NCBI GenBank assembly: GCA_964420365.1
Contig: CAYQTA010000036.1
Location: 41,738 to 105,737, forward strand
Source of the DNA: JAMOQA01 sp964420365
Lineage (GTDB): Bacteria > Acidobacteriota > Polarisedimenticolia > J045
Direction: 5' to 3'
Length of the DNA stretch: 64,000 nucleotides
In this document: positions 54,705-63,569 of the stretch, in pieces
Numbering within the stretch: the stretch's first letter is position 1
Layout: the number at the start of each line of letters is the position of its first letter
Translations under genes and position numbers: made by a program
The notes under the pieces: generated by a model
What the model saw: only the letters and a program-made list of their open reading frames with translations
Told to the model about the DNA's origin: nothing
Database searches by the model: none

Positions 54705-55385
54705 ATGGACGGGAACGCCCGCTGCCCCCGGTGCGGGGCCCCCCTCGAGCGGAGTCAACCGGACCCGCTCGCCCGCTGCCCGTGGTGCGGCTGCCTCCTC
54801 GCCACCCGGGCGTGGCCCGCCGAGCGGCTCACCGCCCGCCCCCGGCTGGACGCGCGGGCCGCCCGCTCCCGGGTGGCCCGTTCCCTGGCGCGCCGCGGCC
54901 TCGAGTGGATCCCGGGCCCGCCCGTCCTGACCTGGTTCCCCTTCGCTCCCTCCCGGGATCCCCGGCGACCGTACGAACCCCTCTCGACCATGCCCCCCCT
55001 CCTCGCGCGGGAGTGGCGCCCGTCCGGCGCCGACCTGGTCGCCGGGGCGGGGACGGCGGCGGACGACGGCAGCGCCGCCCGGGTCCCCGCGTCCCACCCG
55101 GTCCCCGCCGGGGAACCGGTGATCGAGTACCCCTTCTGGCGCGTTCCCCTCCGCCAGGAGGGCGAGGATTCCGCCGCCTGGTGCGACGCGGTGGACGGCC
55201 AGGTGATCCTGCCGGAGGAACTGGCGGCGGCGGGGTCGGCGGCGCGGCGCGAACCGCTGCGGCGCTGGACCCTCTTCTGCGTGCTGGCCGGGGGACTCGC
55301 CGGCCTGCTCCTGCCCGTCCCCTGGTCCCTGTTCGTCGCGGGAGCCGCCGGGGGGTGGCTCTACTGGAGGACCTCCCGGTGGTGA
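54705..55385 (+). CDS. Zinc-ribbon membrane protein 1 of the PFWR cluster
   Basis: 226 residues. N-terminal zinc ribbon: CPRCG at residues 7-11 and CPWCG about 20 residues on. The middle part contains VIEYPFWRVPLRQEGE, then two adjacent membrane helices near the C-terminus (LFCVLAGGLAGLLLPVPWSL and beyond). No family recognised beyond the ribbon. The start ATG has GGGAGG nine bases upstream; its stop overlaps the start of the next gene (TGATG). The cytoplasmic zinc ribbon plus membrane anchor suggests a scaffold or regulator; nothing shows its partner. Confidence 0.7.
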   Translation: MDGNARCPRCGAPLERSQPDPLARCPWCGCLLATRAWPAERLTARPRLDARAARSRVARSLARRGLEWIPGPPVLTWFPFAPSRDPRRPYEPLSTMPPLLAREWRPSGADLVAGAGTAADDGSAARVPASHPVPAGEPVIEYPFWRVPLRQEGEDSAAWCDAVDGQVILPEELAAAGSAARREPLRRWTLFCVLAGGLAGLLLPVPWSLFVAGAAGGWLYWRTSRW

Positions 55386-56440
55386 TGGCCACGCCACCGG
55401 TCGCGGATTCCGTCACCGCCCTTTCCTGCCCCCGATGCGGGGGCACACCGGTCTTCGAGGGGACCCCGGGACGGCTGGCGCGGTGCTCGTCCTGCGGCGT
55501 TCTCGGCCGGATCGACGATCCCGAGGGAACCGGCCGCGTCGTGGTCGAACCTTCCCTCGCGCCCGCCGTGGCCGCCGATCGCCTGGCGCACGAGCTGGGC
55601 CGCCGCGGGGAGACCGATCCCCTCTCCCTCCACGGGACCGAGCTGCTCTACGTGCCGTTCTGGAGGATCGAGACCCTGCTGGTCGGAAGGGTCCGCGGGC
55701 GCCGGGTCCGGCGGGAGAAGGTCCTCGAACAGGTCTGGCTCGAGGACGGGCAGGTGGCCTGGACGCACCGGGAAAGGGCCGCCGGCGAGGAGGACGTGGA
55801 CCAGGAGGTCCAGCGGGTTCACGTCGCCCTCGTCTCGGCGTGTCCCCTCGAGGAGCACGGCCTGCCCACCCTGGACCGGCATCGCCAGATGGGAGCCGGG
55901 CTCGCCCTCGACCAGCGCCTCGAGACCCTCGGCCGCCTGGTTCCGTTCGACCCGGCGATCCGGAAGCGGGCGACGGTCCTCGATCCCCTGGTGCCCCGGC
56001 CCGTGGCCGTCGAGGAGGCGGCCGCGCTCCGGGTGGGCTGGATCGACGGGCTCACCCGGGAGCTGCTGCCCGGTGCCCAGGTGGAGACCGTCGTGCTCGC
56101 CGAGGACGTGCTGCTCACCTGGTACCCGCTCGTCCTCTGCCGGTTCCAGGTGGGTCACCGGCGGGGTTCCGCCCTGGTCGACGCCGTCACGGGCAACGTG
56201 GCGGCGGTGCGGCTCCCTCCCCGGGATACCCTGCCGCTGGACCTGCGCCTCGTCGGGACCGTCGCCCTCGGGACCACCTGGCTCGTCGGTTCCCTCGCCC
56301 GTCTCGCCCTCCTTCCCCCCGCGTGGCTGTCCGGGCCCGGCGCGGCGGATCTCCGCGCCCGCCTGCTCTTCGCCGCCGGGCTGGTGGGCGCCGGTGTCGC
56401 GGCGGGGCTCCGGTCTCTCCTGAAGCAACTGGAGGCATGA
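55385..56440 (+). CDS. Zinc-ribbon membrane protein 2 of the PFWR cluster
   Basis: 351 residues. N-terminal zinc ribbon: CPRCGG at about 14-19 and CSSCGV about 20 residues later. LLYVPFWRIETLLVG follows near residue 100. The C-terminal 60 residues form two membrane helices (VALGTTWLVGSLARLALL; LLFAAGLVGAGVAAGL). It is related in plan to its two neighbours, so an ancient duplication is likely. Start ATG overlaps the previous stop; its own stop overlaps or abuts the next start. Function unknown. Confidence 0.72.
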   Translation: MATPPVADSVTALSCPRCGGTPVFEGTPGRLARCSSCGVLGRIDDPEGTGRVVVEPSLAPAVAADRLAHELGRRGETDPLSLHGTELLYVPFWRIETLLVGRVRGRRVRREKVLEQVWLEDGQVAWTHRERAAGEEDVDQEVQRVHVALVSACPLEEHGLPTLDRHRQMGAGLALDQRLETLGRLVPFDPAIRKRATVLDPLVPRPVAVEEAAALRVGWIDGLTRELLPGAQVETVVLAEDVLLTWYPLVLCRFQVGHRRGSALVDAVTGNVAAVRLPPRDTLPLDLRLVGTVALGTTWLVGSLARLALLPPAWLSGPGAADLRARLLFAAGLVGAGVAAGLRSLLKQLEA

Positions 56441-56445
56441 CGACG

Positions 56446-56970
56446 ATGACCGCGCCGCGTTTCGTTCCCCTCACCTGCCCGACCTGTTCCGGGAACCTCC
56501 TCGGGCGCGCCCAGGACCGGGTCGCCTTCTGCACGTCGTGCGCCCGCGGCTACCGGGTCGACGGGGACGCGATCACCACGGTGCCGGTACTGGTCGCCGG
56601 GGACGCGCGGGAGGCCGACCTCGCCCTGCCGTTCTGGCGGCGCGGTTCCCTCGCCTGGCCCGCCTTCACCAGCGCACGCCCCCTGCTCCTCGCCCGCACG
56701 GTGAGCCTCCACCTGGCCGAGTGGCCGATCGCCCCGATCGGGGGCGCTCCCTGGCCCCTCGGGGCGCGGCTCGCCCCGGAGACCTTCGAGCAGGCCCTGG
56801 TCTTCGCCGGGCTCGACGCCCCCTCGGCCGGGGCCCCCCTCGAGCTCGTCGCGGTGGCGGTCCGGCACGTCGACAGGCGCTGGCACCTGCCGGGCGAGTG
56901 CGCCGTGCTCTACCCCGACGACGTCCTCGAGGGGACCGCCCTCCTCGAGGCGGCCCTCGCCCGGCCCTGA
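56446..56970 (+). CDS. Zinc-ribbon protein 3 of the PFWR cluster (soluble)
   Basis: 174 residues. N-terminal zinc ribbon: CPTCSG and CTSCARGY; then ALPFWRRGSLAWPAF, the same Pro-Phe-Trp-Arg motif as the two upstream proteins. It has no membrane segment, unlike them. The second ATG at 56446 is chosen because GGAGG lies seven bases upstream; the first ATG at 56437 overlaps the previous stop and would be one base from it. Function unknown. Confidence 0.7.
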   Translation: MTAPRFVPLTCPTCSGNLLGRAQDRVAFCTSCARGYRVDGDAITTVPVLVAGDAREADLALPFWRRGSLAWPAFTSARPLLLARTVSLHLAEWPIAPIGGAPWPLGARLAPETFEQALVFAGLDAPSAGAPLELVAVAVRHVDRRWHLPGECAVLYPDDVLEGTALLEAALARP

Positions 56971-57084
56971 TCCCGCCCCCCGAGTCGCGGTAAGATGCGC
57001 CGCCGGGGTCGCGCTCCCGGCCGGGGGGCGCGGCCCGGGGCGGTGGCCGCCCGGGGAGCGCGGCGGCACACGCGGGAGATCCCG

Positions 57085-57828
57085 ATGGGCACGAGCGGCC
57101 GGGAAGACCTCCGGGAGACCCTCGCCCGGGCGAGGCGGGTCGGCGTCCTCACCGGGGCGGGGATCTCCGCCGAGTCCGGTGTGCCCACCTTCCGGGGGGA
57201 GGACGGGCTCTGGCGCGGCCATCCGCCGGAGGAGCTGGCGACGCCCGAGGCGTTCCGGCGCGACCCGGCCTTCGTGTGGGAGTTCTACGACTGGCGTCGC
57301 ACGCTGCTCGCCGGCTGCCGCCCGAACCCGGCCCACCGGGCCCTCGCCGAGCTCGAGCGCATCAGGCCGGGGACCACGGTGATCACCCAGAACGTGGACG
57401 GCCTTCACCAGGAGGCGGGCAGCACGCGCGTGATCGAGCTGCACGGGAACATCTGGCGGGTCCGCTGCATGAGGGGCTGCCCGGAGACGATCGACCGCCG
57501 CGCCCCGCTGCCGCGCCCCCTTCCCCCGCGCTGCCGCTGCGGGGCGCTGCTGCGGCCCGGCGTCGTCTGGTTCGGCGAGACGCTGCCGCCCCGCGCCCTC
57601 GCCGAGGCCGACCGGGTCGCCCGCGAGGCCGACGTCTTCCTCGTCGTCGGGACCTCGGGAGTGGTCGAGCCGGCCGCCTCCCTCGCGCGGATCGCGTGGT
57701 CCGCGGGGGCCCGCGTCGTCGAGATCAATCCCGAGCCCACCCCCCTGTCTTCCATCGCCCACGACGTGTTCCGGGAACCTGCCAGCCGCGTCCTCACCCG
57801 TCTCGTCGGAGGTCTCGAAGCGCCATGA
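57085..57828 (+). CDS. cobB: NAD-dependent protein deacylase, class III sirtuin (CobB/SIRT5-like)
   Basis: 247 residues. Removes acyl groups from lysines with NAD. Motifs: LTGAGISAESGVPTFRG, TQNVDGLHQEAG, VIELHGNIWRVRC (catalytic His) and GTSGVVEPAASL. The pair Tyr68 and Arg71 in FYDWRR is the signature for binding succinyl or malonyl groups, so desuccinylation is the expected main activity. The zinc site is unusual: cysteines occur as RCMRGC and CRCG. The ATG has GGGAG six bases upstream. Its stop overlaps the larC start (ATGA). Confidence 0.92.
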   Translation: MGTSGREDLRETLARARRVGVLTGAGISAESGVPTFRGEDGLWRGHPPEELATPEAFRRDPAFVWEFYDWRRTLLAGCRPNPAHRALAELERIRPGTTVITQNVDGLHQEAGSTRVIELHGNIWRVRCMRGCPETIDRRAPLPRPLPPRCRCGALLRPGVVWFGETLPPRALAEADRVAREADVFLVVGTSGVVEPAASLARIAWSAGARVVEINPEPTPLSSIAHDVFREPASRVLTRLVGGLEAP

Positions 57829-59159
57829 AACACCTGCACGTCGATCCGATCGGCGGCCTCGCGGGCGACATGTGGCTGGGGCTCCTGCTCGACCTCGGCC
57901 TCGATCCCGCCGTCGTCACGTCCCTCCCGGAACGGCTCGGCCTCGACGGGGTCGAGGTCCGGGTCGAGGAGACCCGCCGGGGCGCCTTCGTCGCGACCCG
58001 CGTTCGCGTGATCGTCCGCGGCGAGGAGGAGCCCCCCGCGGAACCGCTCGAGGAAAGCGGGCACGGGCATGATCACCACGGGGGCCCCGGGCACCACCAC
58101 GAAGGCCACGGGCCTTCCCGCTCCCACGATGCCGGCCATCACGCCGACCACGGGGACGGGCATCACCACCACGGTCACGGCCGGACCCTCGCCGACGTCC
58201 TCTCCGTGCTGGAGCGGGCCCGGTTCCCCGCCCGGGCGGACCGGCTTGCGCGGGCGGCGATGGAACGCCTCTTCGCCGCCGAGGCCCGGGTGCACGGCGC
58301 GACGCCGGGGACCGTCCACCTCCACGAGGCCGGGGCGGACGACGCCCTCGTCGACGTGCTCGGCACGTGCCTCGGGATCGCGGAGCTGGGGATCGAGAGC
58401 GTGAGCTGCTCGGCGCCGGTGCGGGTCGGGGGCGGAACCGTCCGGTGTGCCCACGGGGTGCTGCCGGTCCCGGTGCCGGCCGTGGTCGAGATCCTGCGGG
58501 GCGTCCCGCTCGCCGGGGGGCCCGTGGAACGGGAGACGGTGACCCCGACCGGTGCCGCCCTGTTGATGGCACTGGAACCGGCGTTCGGCCCGTTGCCCGC
58601 GATGCGCCTCTCGCGGGCGGGCAACGGCGCGGGCACGCGCGAGGACCCGGTGGTCCCCAACGTGCTGCGGGGCCTGCTCGGGGAGACGGACGCGGGGCCG
58701 GCGGAGCGGGAGGTCGCCGTGCTCGAGACGGCGGTCGACGACATGCTGCCCCAGGACATCCCGATCGTCGTCGAGCGACTCCTCGAGGGCGGCGCCCTCG
58801 ACGCGATGGTCACGCCCCTCGCGATGAAGAAGGGTCGGCCCGGGTTCCTGTTCACGGTGATCGCCGACGCCGGCCGGGAACAGGAGCTGGCGGAGCTGCT
58901 GCTGCGGGAGTCGACCACCCTCGGGGTGCGGATCCGCCGGGAGCGCCGCCTCGAGTGCCTGCGGGACCACGTGGCGGTGGAGACGCCGTGGGGTATCGTG
59001 CGGGTCAAGCGGGCCCTCGACCGGGAGGGCCGGGCGGTGAAGGCCCGGGCGGAGTTCGAGGACTGCCGGACGGTGGCCCGCCAGGCGGGCGTGCCCGTCG
59101 ACCGGGTACGGCGGGCGGCGGAGACCACCCTCGAGGACGACGCCCGGGAAGACACGTAG
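57825..59159 (+). CDS. larC: Nickel-insertion protein LarC (nickel-pincer cofactor synthesis)
   Basis: Inserts nickel into the pincer nucleotide made by LarB and LarE, the cofactor of lactate racemase and its homologues. 444 residues. The N-terminal signature HVDPIGGLAGDMWLGLLLDL, a very His-rich stretch (about residues 78-122, GHGHDHHGGPGHHHEGHG and on) that should bind Ni, then VHLHEAGADDALVDVLG and the C-terminal half starting at VLETAVDDMLPQDIP. It is one continuous frame, unlike the frameshifted larC of some lactobacilli. No larA, larB or larE is in the window. Confidence 0.93.
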   Translation: MKHLHVDPIGGLAGDMWLGLLLDLGLDPAVVTSLPERLGLDGVEVRVEETRRGAFVATRVRVIVRGEEEPPAEPLEESGHGHDHHGGPGHHHEGHGPSRSHDAGHHADHGDGHHHHGHGRTLADVLSVLERARFPARADRLARAAMERLFAAEARVHGATPGTVHLHEAGADDALVDVLGTCLGIAELGIESVSCSAPVRVGGGTVRCAHGVLPVPVPAVVEILRGVPLAGGPVERETVTPTGAALLMALEPAFGPLPAMRLSRAGNGAGTREDPVVPNVLRGLLGETDAGPAEREVAVLETAVDDMLPQDIPIVVERLLEGGALDAMVTPLAMKKGRPGFLFTVIADAGREQELAELLLRESTTLGVRIRRERRLECLRDHVAVETPWGIVRVKRALDREGRAVKARAEFEDCRTVARQAGVPVDRVRRAAETTLEDDAREDT

Positions 59160-59199
59160 GGGCGGCCGGAAGGCCGCCCGGGCGCCGCGGAGCGGCGCC
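59160..59199 (+). terminator. Two tandem hairpins between larC and metG
   Basis: GGGCGGCC/GGCCGCCC (8 bp, loop GGAA) directly after the larC stop, then GGCGCCGC/GCGGCGCC (8 bp, 3-base loop). No T tract follows, so they may stabilise the larC 3' end rather than stop transcription. The GGAA tetraloop would make the first hairpin very stable. Confidence 0.45.
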
Positions 59200-59216
59200 G
59201 GGGAGACCAGGAAACG

Positions 59217-61229
59217 ATGGCCGGACCGCGCACCTTCTACGTCACGACGCCGATCTACTACGTCAACGACCTGCCCCACATCGGGCACACGTACACCACC
59301 GTGGTCGCCGACGCCCTCGCCCGCTTCCACCGGCTGGCCGGGGACGACGTCTACTTCCTGACCGGCACGGACGAGCACGGCCAGAAGATCGAGCGCGCGG
59401 CGAAGGCCCGCGGGATCTCCCCCCGGGAGCTCGCCGACGAGGTCGTCGAGAACTACCGCAGGCTCTGGCCGGCCCTCGCCATCAGCCACGACGACTTCAT
59501 CCGGACGACCGAGGAGCGGCACCGCAGGGGAGTCGAGGCGCTCTTCGCCCGGATCCGCGAGAACGCACCCGACGCGATCTACAAGGGGAAGTACGTCGGC
59601 TGGTACTGCACCGGTTGCGAGAGCTTCTACCCGGAGAACCAGGTGGTCGACGGGAAGTGCCCGGAGCAGGGTCACCCGGTGGAGCGGGTCGAGGAGGAGT
59701 CCTGGTTCTTCCGCCTCTCCGCCTTCGGCGACCGGTTGCTCGAGCTGTACGAGGCCCACCCGGAGTTCGTGCTGCCCGAGACGCGCCGCAACGAGGTCCG
59801 GTCGTTCGTCGCCGGCGGCCTGCGAGACCTCTCGATCTCCCGGAGCCGCTCGAAGGTCTCCTGGGGGCTGCCCTTCCCCGGCGACCCGGACCACGTGGTC
59901 TACGTCTGGTTCGACGCCCTGACGAACTACGTCTCCGCCCTCGGGTTCGGGGACCCGGCCGGGGCTCCCCTCTACGAGCGGTACTGGCGGGAGGCGCCGG
60001 ACGCCACGGTCCTGCACCTGGTCGGCAAGGACATCCTGCGCTTCCACGCGGTCTACTGGCCCGCCTTCCTGATGGCCGCCGGCCTGCCCCTCCCGACGAC
60101 GATCTTCGGCCACGGCTGGTGGCTGCGGGACGAGTCGAAGATGTCGAAGACGAAGGGGAACGTGGCCCGTCCCGGGCCCCTGCTCGAGGACTTCGGCGCC
60201 GACGCCCTGCGCTGGTTCCTGCTCCGGGAGATTCCCCTCGGCCACGACGGCAACTACTCCGACGAGGCGGTCCTCGATCGAACCAACTCGGACCTCGCCA
60301 ACAACATCGGGAACCTCTTCTCCCGGGTCGTGGCCCTGGTCGCCAAGGGGGAGAAGGGGACGGTCCCGGCGGTGGAGCCCTTCTACGACGACGAGCTGGG
60401 CGAGGCGTCGCGGGAGGTGCGGGAGCGCTACCGGGTCGGCTTCGAGGCGTGCGACCCGGCGGCCGCGCTCCGCGCGCTCACCGACCACGCCGACGCCCTG
60501 AACCGCTACCTGGTGCGGCAGGAGCCCTGGCGGCGGAAGGGCCGCGAGGAGCACTGCTCCCGCGTGCTGCGCACCGTGGTCGGCGAGCTCGCGCACCTGG
60601 CCCTCCGGCTCCACCCGGCGATGCCCGGCGCGGCCGCCACGTTCTGGCGGGCGCTCGGCCTCGGCGACGACCCGGCGGAAGAGATCGCCGCCGGCAAGGA
60701 CCTGCTGGCGGTGGACGACTGGGCGGTCGGCGGCAACACGGTCCGGGGCCCCCTCCGGGTGTTCCCGCGCCTCGACAAGAAGAAGGTCCTCGGCGTGGCG
60801 GCCGCGGAAGGCGGCGACGCCGGGCAGGGGGCACGGAAACCCGCGAAGGAAACCGGCGCGAAGAAGCGACGGGAGGAAGGGCAGGAGACGGACGAGGGCG
60901 CCGGGGTCCTCACGATCGACGAGTTCTTCCGGGTGAAGCTGCGGACGGCGAAGGTGATCGCGGCGGAGCCCCACCCGAACGCGGACAAGCTGCTCCGGCT
61001 CGAGATCGACCTCGGGGACGAGAAGCGCCAGCTGGTCGCCGGGATCGCGAAGGCGTACCGGCCGGAGGACCTGGTCGGGCGGACGATCGTCGTCGTCGCC
61101 AACCTCAAGCCGGCGAAGCTCCGGGGGCTCGTCTCCGAGGGGATGCTCCTCGCGGCCACCGGCCCGGACGGCGTGCCCCGCCTGCTGGTGCCCGACGGGG
61201 ACGTCCCGCCCGGCTCCCCCGTCTCCTGA
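59217..61229 (+). CDS. metG: Methionine--tRNA ligase
   Basis: 670 residues. Class I synthetase: HIGH at residues 21-24 and KMSKT at 308-312 (the final Ser is replaced by Thr, a tolerated change). The connective peptide has a zinc knuckle with CTGC and CPEQGH. The anticodon-binding domain is followed by a Lys-rich linker (about 535-560) and a C-terminal EMAP/CsaA-like tRNA-binding domain (FFRVKLRTAKVIAAEPHPNA, LVAGIAKAYRPEDLVG), which also dimerises the enzyme. The start ATG has GGGGAG nearby. Essential housekeeping gene. Confidence 0.97.
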   Translation: MAGPRTFYVTTPIYYVNDLPHIGHTYTTVVADALARFHRLAGDDVYFLTGTDEHGQKIERAAKARGISPRELADEVVENYRRLWPALAISHDDFIRTTEERHRRGVEALFARIRENAPDAIYKGKYVGWYCTGCESFYPENQVVDGKCPEQGHPVERVEEESWFFRLSAFGDRLLELYEAHPEFVLPETRRNEVRSFVAGGLRDLSISRSRSKVSWGLPFPGDPDHVVYVWFDALTNYVSALGFGDPAGAPLYERYWREAPDATVLHLVGKDILRFHAVYWPAFLMAAGLPLPTTIFGHGWWLRDESKMSKTKGNVARPGPLLEDFGADALRWFLLREIPLGHDGNYSDEAVLDRTNSDLANNIGNLFSRVVALVAKGEKGTVPAVEPFYDDELGEASREVRERYRVGFEACDPAAALRALTDHADALNRYLVRQEPWRRKGREEHCSRVLRTVVGELAHLALRLHPAMPGAAATFWRALGLGDDPAEEIAAGKDLLAVDDWAVGGNTVRGPLRVFPRLDKKKVLGVAAAEGGDAGQGARKPAKETGAKKRREEGQETDEGAGVLTIDEFFRVKLRTAKVIAAEPHPNADKLLRLEIDLGDEKRQLVAGIAKAYRPEDLVGRTIVVVANLKPAKLRGLVSEGMLLAATGPDGVPRLLVPDGDVPPGSPVS

Positions 61230-61261
61230 CCGGAAAACGGGCCCGGCGGCGAAACGCGGCG

Positions 61262-61267
61262 TATCTT
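61262..61267 (+). promoter_or_regulatory. -10 box of a likely leaderless transcript
   Basis: TATCTT followed by GCCCCC and then GTGATG. The same arrangement, box plus GCCCCC plus start codon, precedes the rhomboid gene. No ribosome binding site is present. Confidence 0.4.
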
Positions 61268-61276
61268 GCCCCCGTG

Positions 61277-63484
61277 ATGCGCCGGGTCCTCGCCGTTCTC
61301 GTCGTGGTCGCCCTCGCCGCCCCGCCGGCGGCGGCGGGCGCCCGTGTCCTCTTCGACGCCTCCCACCGGGAGAACGCGGGAAACGCCGACTGGGTGATCG
61401 ACGCGGACTCCTGGGACCTCCACCAGGAGCACTACCCGTGCGGGGAGTGGGAGGACGAGTCCCACGCCCAGCGCTTCCCCACCCCCGCGCCTTCCACGAT
61501 CGGCCCGGACGACCCGGAGACGACCTGGACCGGCGGGATCTCCGCCTTCGGGATCGACCTGGTCAAGCTCGGGTACGAGGTCGAGACCCTGCCGGTCGAG
61601 GGCGAGATCACGTACGGCGACCCGGGCAATCCCCAGGACCTGGCGAACTACGACGTCCTCGTCCTCCCCGAGCCCAACCGGCCGTTCACGCCCGGCGAGA
61701 TCGACGCGATCCGCCGCTTCGTCCGCGAGGGCGGGGGAGGTCTCTTTCTCATCGGTGACCACCAGACCTCCGACCGGGACTGCGACGGGTGGGACTCGCC
61801 CCACGTGTTCAACGAGCTGCTCGGTGTCGAGATCGAGGACGGCGCCGTCGTCGACCCCGGCATCGCCGGGATCGTCTTCAACGTCGAGGAGATCGCGGGC
61901 CTCGACGACGCCGACTACTGGTTCGACGACGCCGTCGACGACAACGTCAGCGACGATCCCGCGGACCCGATCATCCACGGCCCCCACGGGGACGGCTCCG
62001 GGGGGCTCGGGCTCTTCGGTTCGACGGCCCTGACGCTCCACCCCGAGGCCAACGGGACCGTGCGCGGCCACGTCTGGAAGACCGACGCCCCGGAGCGCGG
62101 GAACGAGCACGTCACGTTCGCCACCGCCTGGGTCGGCAACGGCCGGGTGGCCGCGATCGGAGACTCGTCGCCGGCCGACGACGGCACCGGCGACCCGGGG
62201 GACCACCTCTACGACGGGTGGGACAAGGCCTCGGGCGGCGTGAACAACCGGGAGATCCACCTGAACGCCGTCGCCTGGCTGGCCGACGCCGACCCGGACA
62301 CCGTGCCGCCGGGCCGGGTGGACGACCTCGTGGCCACGTCGACCGGCGCGACCACCGTCCGCCTCGAGTGGACGGCCCCCGGCGACGACGGGGACGAGGG
62401 CCGGGCGGCCCGCTACGACGTCCGCCACGCCCCCTGGCCGATCCGCACCGGGGCGGACTTCGCCGCGGCCACCCCCCTCGAGGGGGAACCCTCGCCCGGT
62501 CCCGCCGGGACCCGCGAGACCTGGGACGTCACCGGCCTCGACCCCGGGACGGCGTACTGGTTCGCGCTGGTCGCCGAGGACGGCTGGTCGAACCGTTCAC
62601 CGGTCTCGAACACCTCCGGGGCGACGACCGGGCCCGAGGGCGCCGGCGCCGGGCCGGGCGCCGATCACCCCGTGATCTCCGAGGTCCAGACCCGGGGGGC
62701 GAGCAGCCACGACGACGAGTTCATCGAGCTCCACGACCCGACCGCCGACCCGGTCTCCCTCGCCGGCTGGTCGATCCAGTACAAGAGCGCCGCCGGGACC
62801 ACGTACCTGGTCTTCGAGCTGCCCGCGGAGACGATCCCGGCCCACGGGTACTACCTGGTCGCCCGCCCCGAGTACACCGGCAGCGTCGCGCCCGACGCGG
62901 TGCAGGACCGCTTCCTGATGGGAGCCTCCGGGGGACACGTCTTCCTCGTGCGGGGGACGGACCCGCTCGGCTCCTGCACCGACGCGGCGATCGTCGACAA
63001 GGTCGGATGGGGAACCGCGGACTGCCCCGAGGGCGCCGCCGCCCCGGCCCACGGCGCGGGCGAATCGATCGAGCGCGCCCCCGGCGCGGACGACCCGGCG
63101 TGCGGCAACGGCACCGACACGGACGACAACGCCGCCGACTTCGCCGTCCGTTCCCCGGCGGACCCGCAGAACAGCTCCTCCCCGGCCGAGGGCCCCTGCG
63201 GCGGCGCGGTCGAGCCGCCCGGCAGCGTCGGTCCCTCCCTCTGGCTCGGCGATCCCGGGCGGGACGACCTCTCCTGGGCCGCCGCCTGGGAGGCGGACCA
63301 CTACCGGGTCCGCCGCGCCGACCACCCGGACTTCGTCGCGACGAACCCGCCCCCCGACGAGACGTACGTCGTCGCCGACCCGGACGGCCCCGCCTGGACC
63401 GACGCGACCGTCCCCTCCCCCGGCGCCTGCCTCTTCTACTTCGTCAACGCCGCCACCGCCGACGGCCACGAGTCCCCCGACTGA
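61277..63484 (+). CDS. Secreted multidomain protein: GATase-like, fibronectin III and lamin-tail domains
   Basis: 735 residues. Signal peptide (VLAVLVVVALAAPPAAAG). Residues about 22-330 have a glutamine-amidotransferase-like or ThuA-like sugar-hydrolase-like fold: ARVLFDASHRENAG, YDVLVLPEPNRPFTPGEI and GGLFLIGDHQTSD. A fibronectin III domain follows (about 340-440), then a lamin-tail (LTD) domain from about 455 (ISEVQTRGASSHDDEFIEL, LAGWSIQYKS) and a last repeat-like module (YRVRRADHPDF, LFYFVNAATADG). The GTG at 61274 is an equally good start if the mRNA is leaderless. LTD domains occur in secreted nucleases and adhesins; the activity is unknown. Confidence 0.75.
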   Translation: MRRVLAVLVVVALAAPPAAAGARVLFDASHRENAGNADWVIDADSWDLHQEHYPCGEWEDESHAQRFPTPAPSTIGPDDPETTWTGGISAFGIDLVKLGYEVETLPVEGEITYGDPGNPQDLANYDVLVLPEPNRPFTPGEIDAIRRFVREGGGGLFLIGDHQTSDRDCDGWDSPHVFNELLGVEIEDGAVVDPGIAGIVFNVEEIAGLDDADYWFDDAVDDNVSDDPADPIIHGPHGDGSGGLGLFGSTALTLHPEANGTVRGHVWKTDAPERGNEHVTFATAWVGNGRVAAIGDSSPADDGTGDPGDHLYDGWDKASGGVNNREIHLNAVAWLADADPDTVPPGRVDDLVATSTGATTVRLEWTAPGDDGDEGRAARYDVRHAPWPIRTGADFAAATPLEGEPSPGPAGTRETWDVTGLDPGTAYWFALVAEDGWSNRSPVSNTSGATTGPEGAGAGPGADHPVISEVQTRGASSHDDEFIELHDPTADPVSLAGWSIQYKSAAGTTYLVFELPAETIPAHGYYLVARPEYTGSVAPDAVQDRFLMGASGGHVFLVRGTDPLGSCTDAAIVDKVGWGTADCPEGAAAPAHGAGESIERAPGADDPACGNGTDTDDNAADFAVRSPADPQNSSSPAEGPCGGAVEPPGSVGPSLWLGDPGRDDLSWAAAWEADHYRVRRADHPDFVATNPPPDETYVVADPDGPAWTDATVPSPGACLFYFVNAATADGHESPD

Positions 63485-63516
63485 CCCCGCCTCGCCGCCC
63501 CGCCCGGGCGAAGACC

Positions 63517-63546
63517 AGGCGGGGGCGGCGTGCGCCGCCCCCGCCT
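63517..63546. terminator. 14-bp perfect inverted repeat between convergent genes
   Basis: AGGCGGGGGCGGCG and its complement CGCCGCCCCCGCCT are separated by only two bases. It lies between two convergent stop codons and can fold on either strand. No T tract. Confidence 0.5.
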
Positions 63547-63569
63547 CGCCGTGGCCGGTGCGTCCCCCG

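Noticed and set aside
58077..58185. His-rich repeat in larC as a possible tandem-repeat artefact
   Set aside because: The CAC/CAT-rich stretch stays in frame and His-rich loops are normal in LarC, so it is a metal-binding region, not an assembly error.
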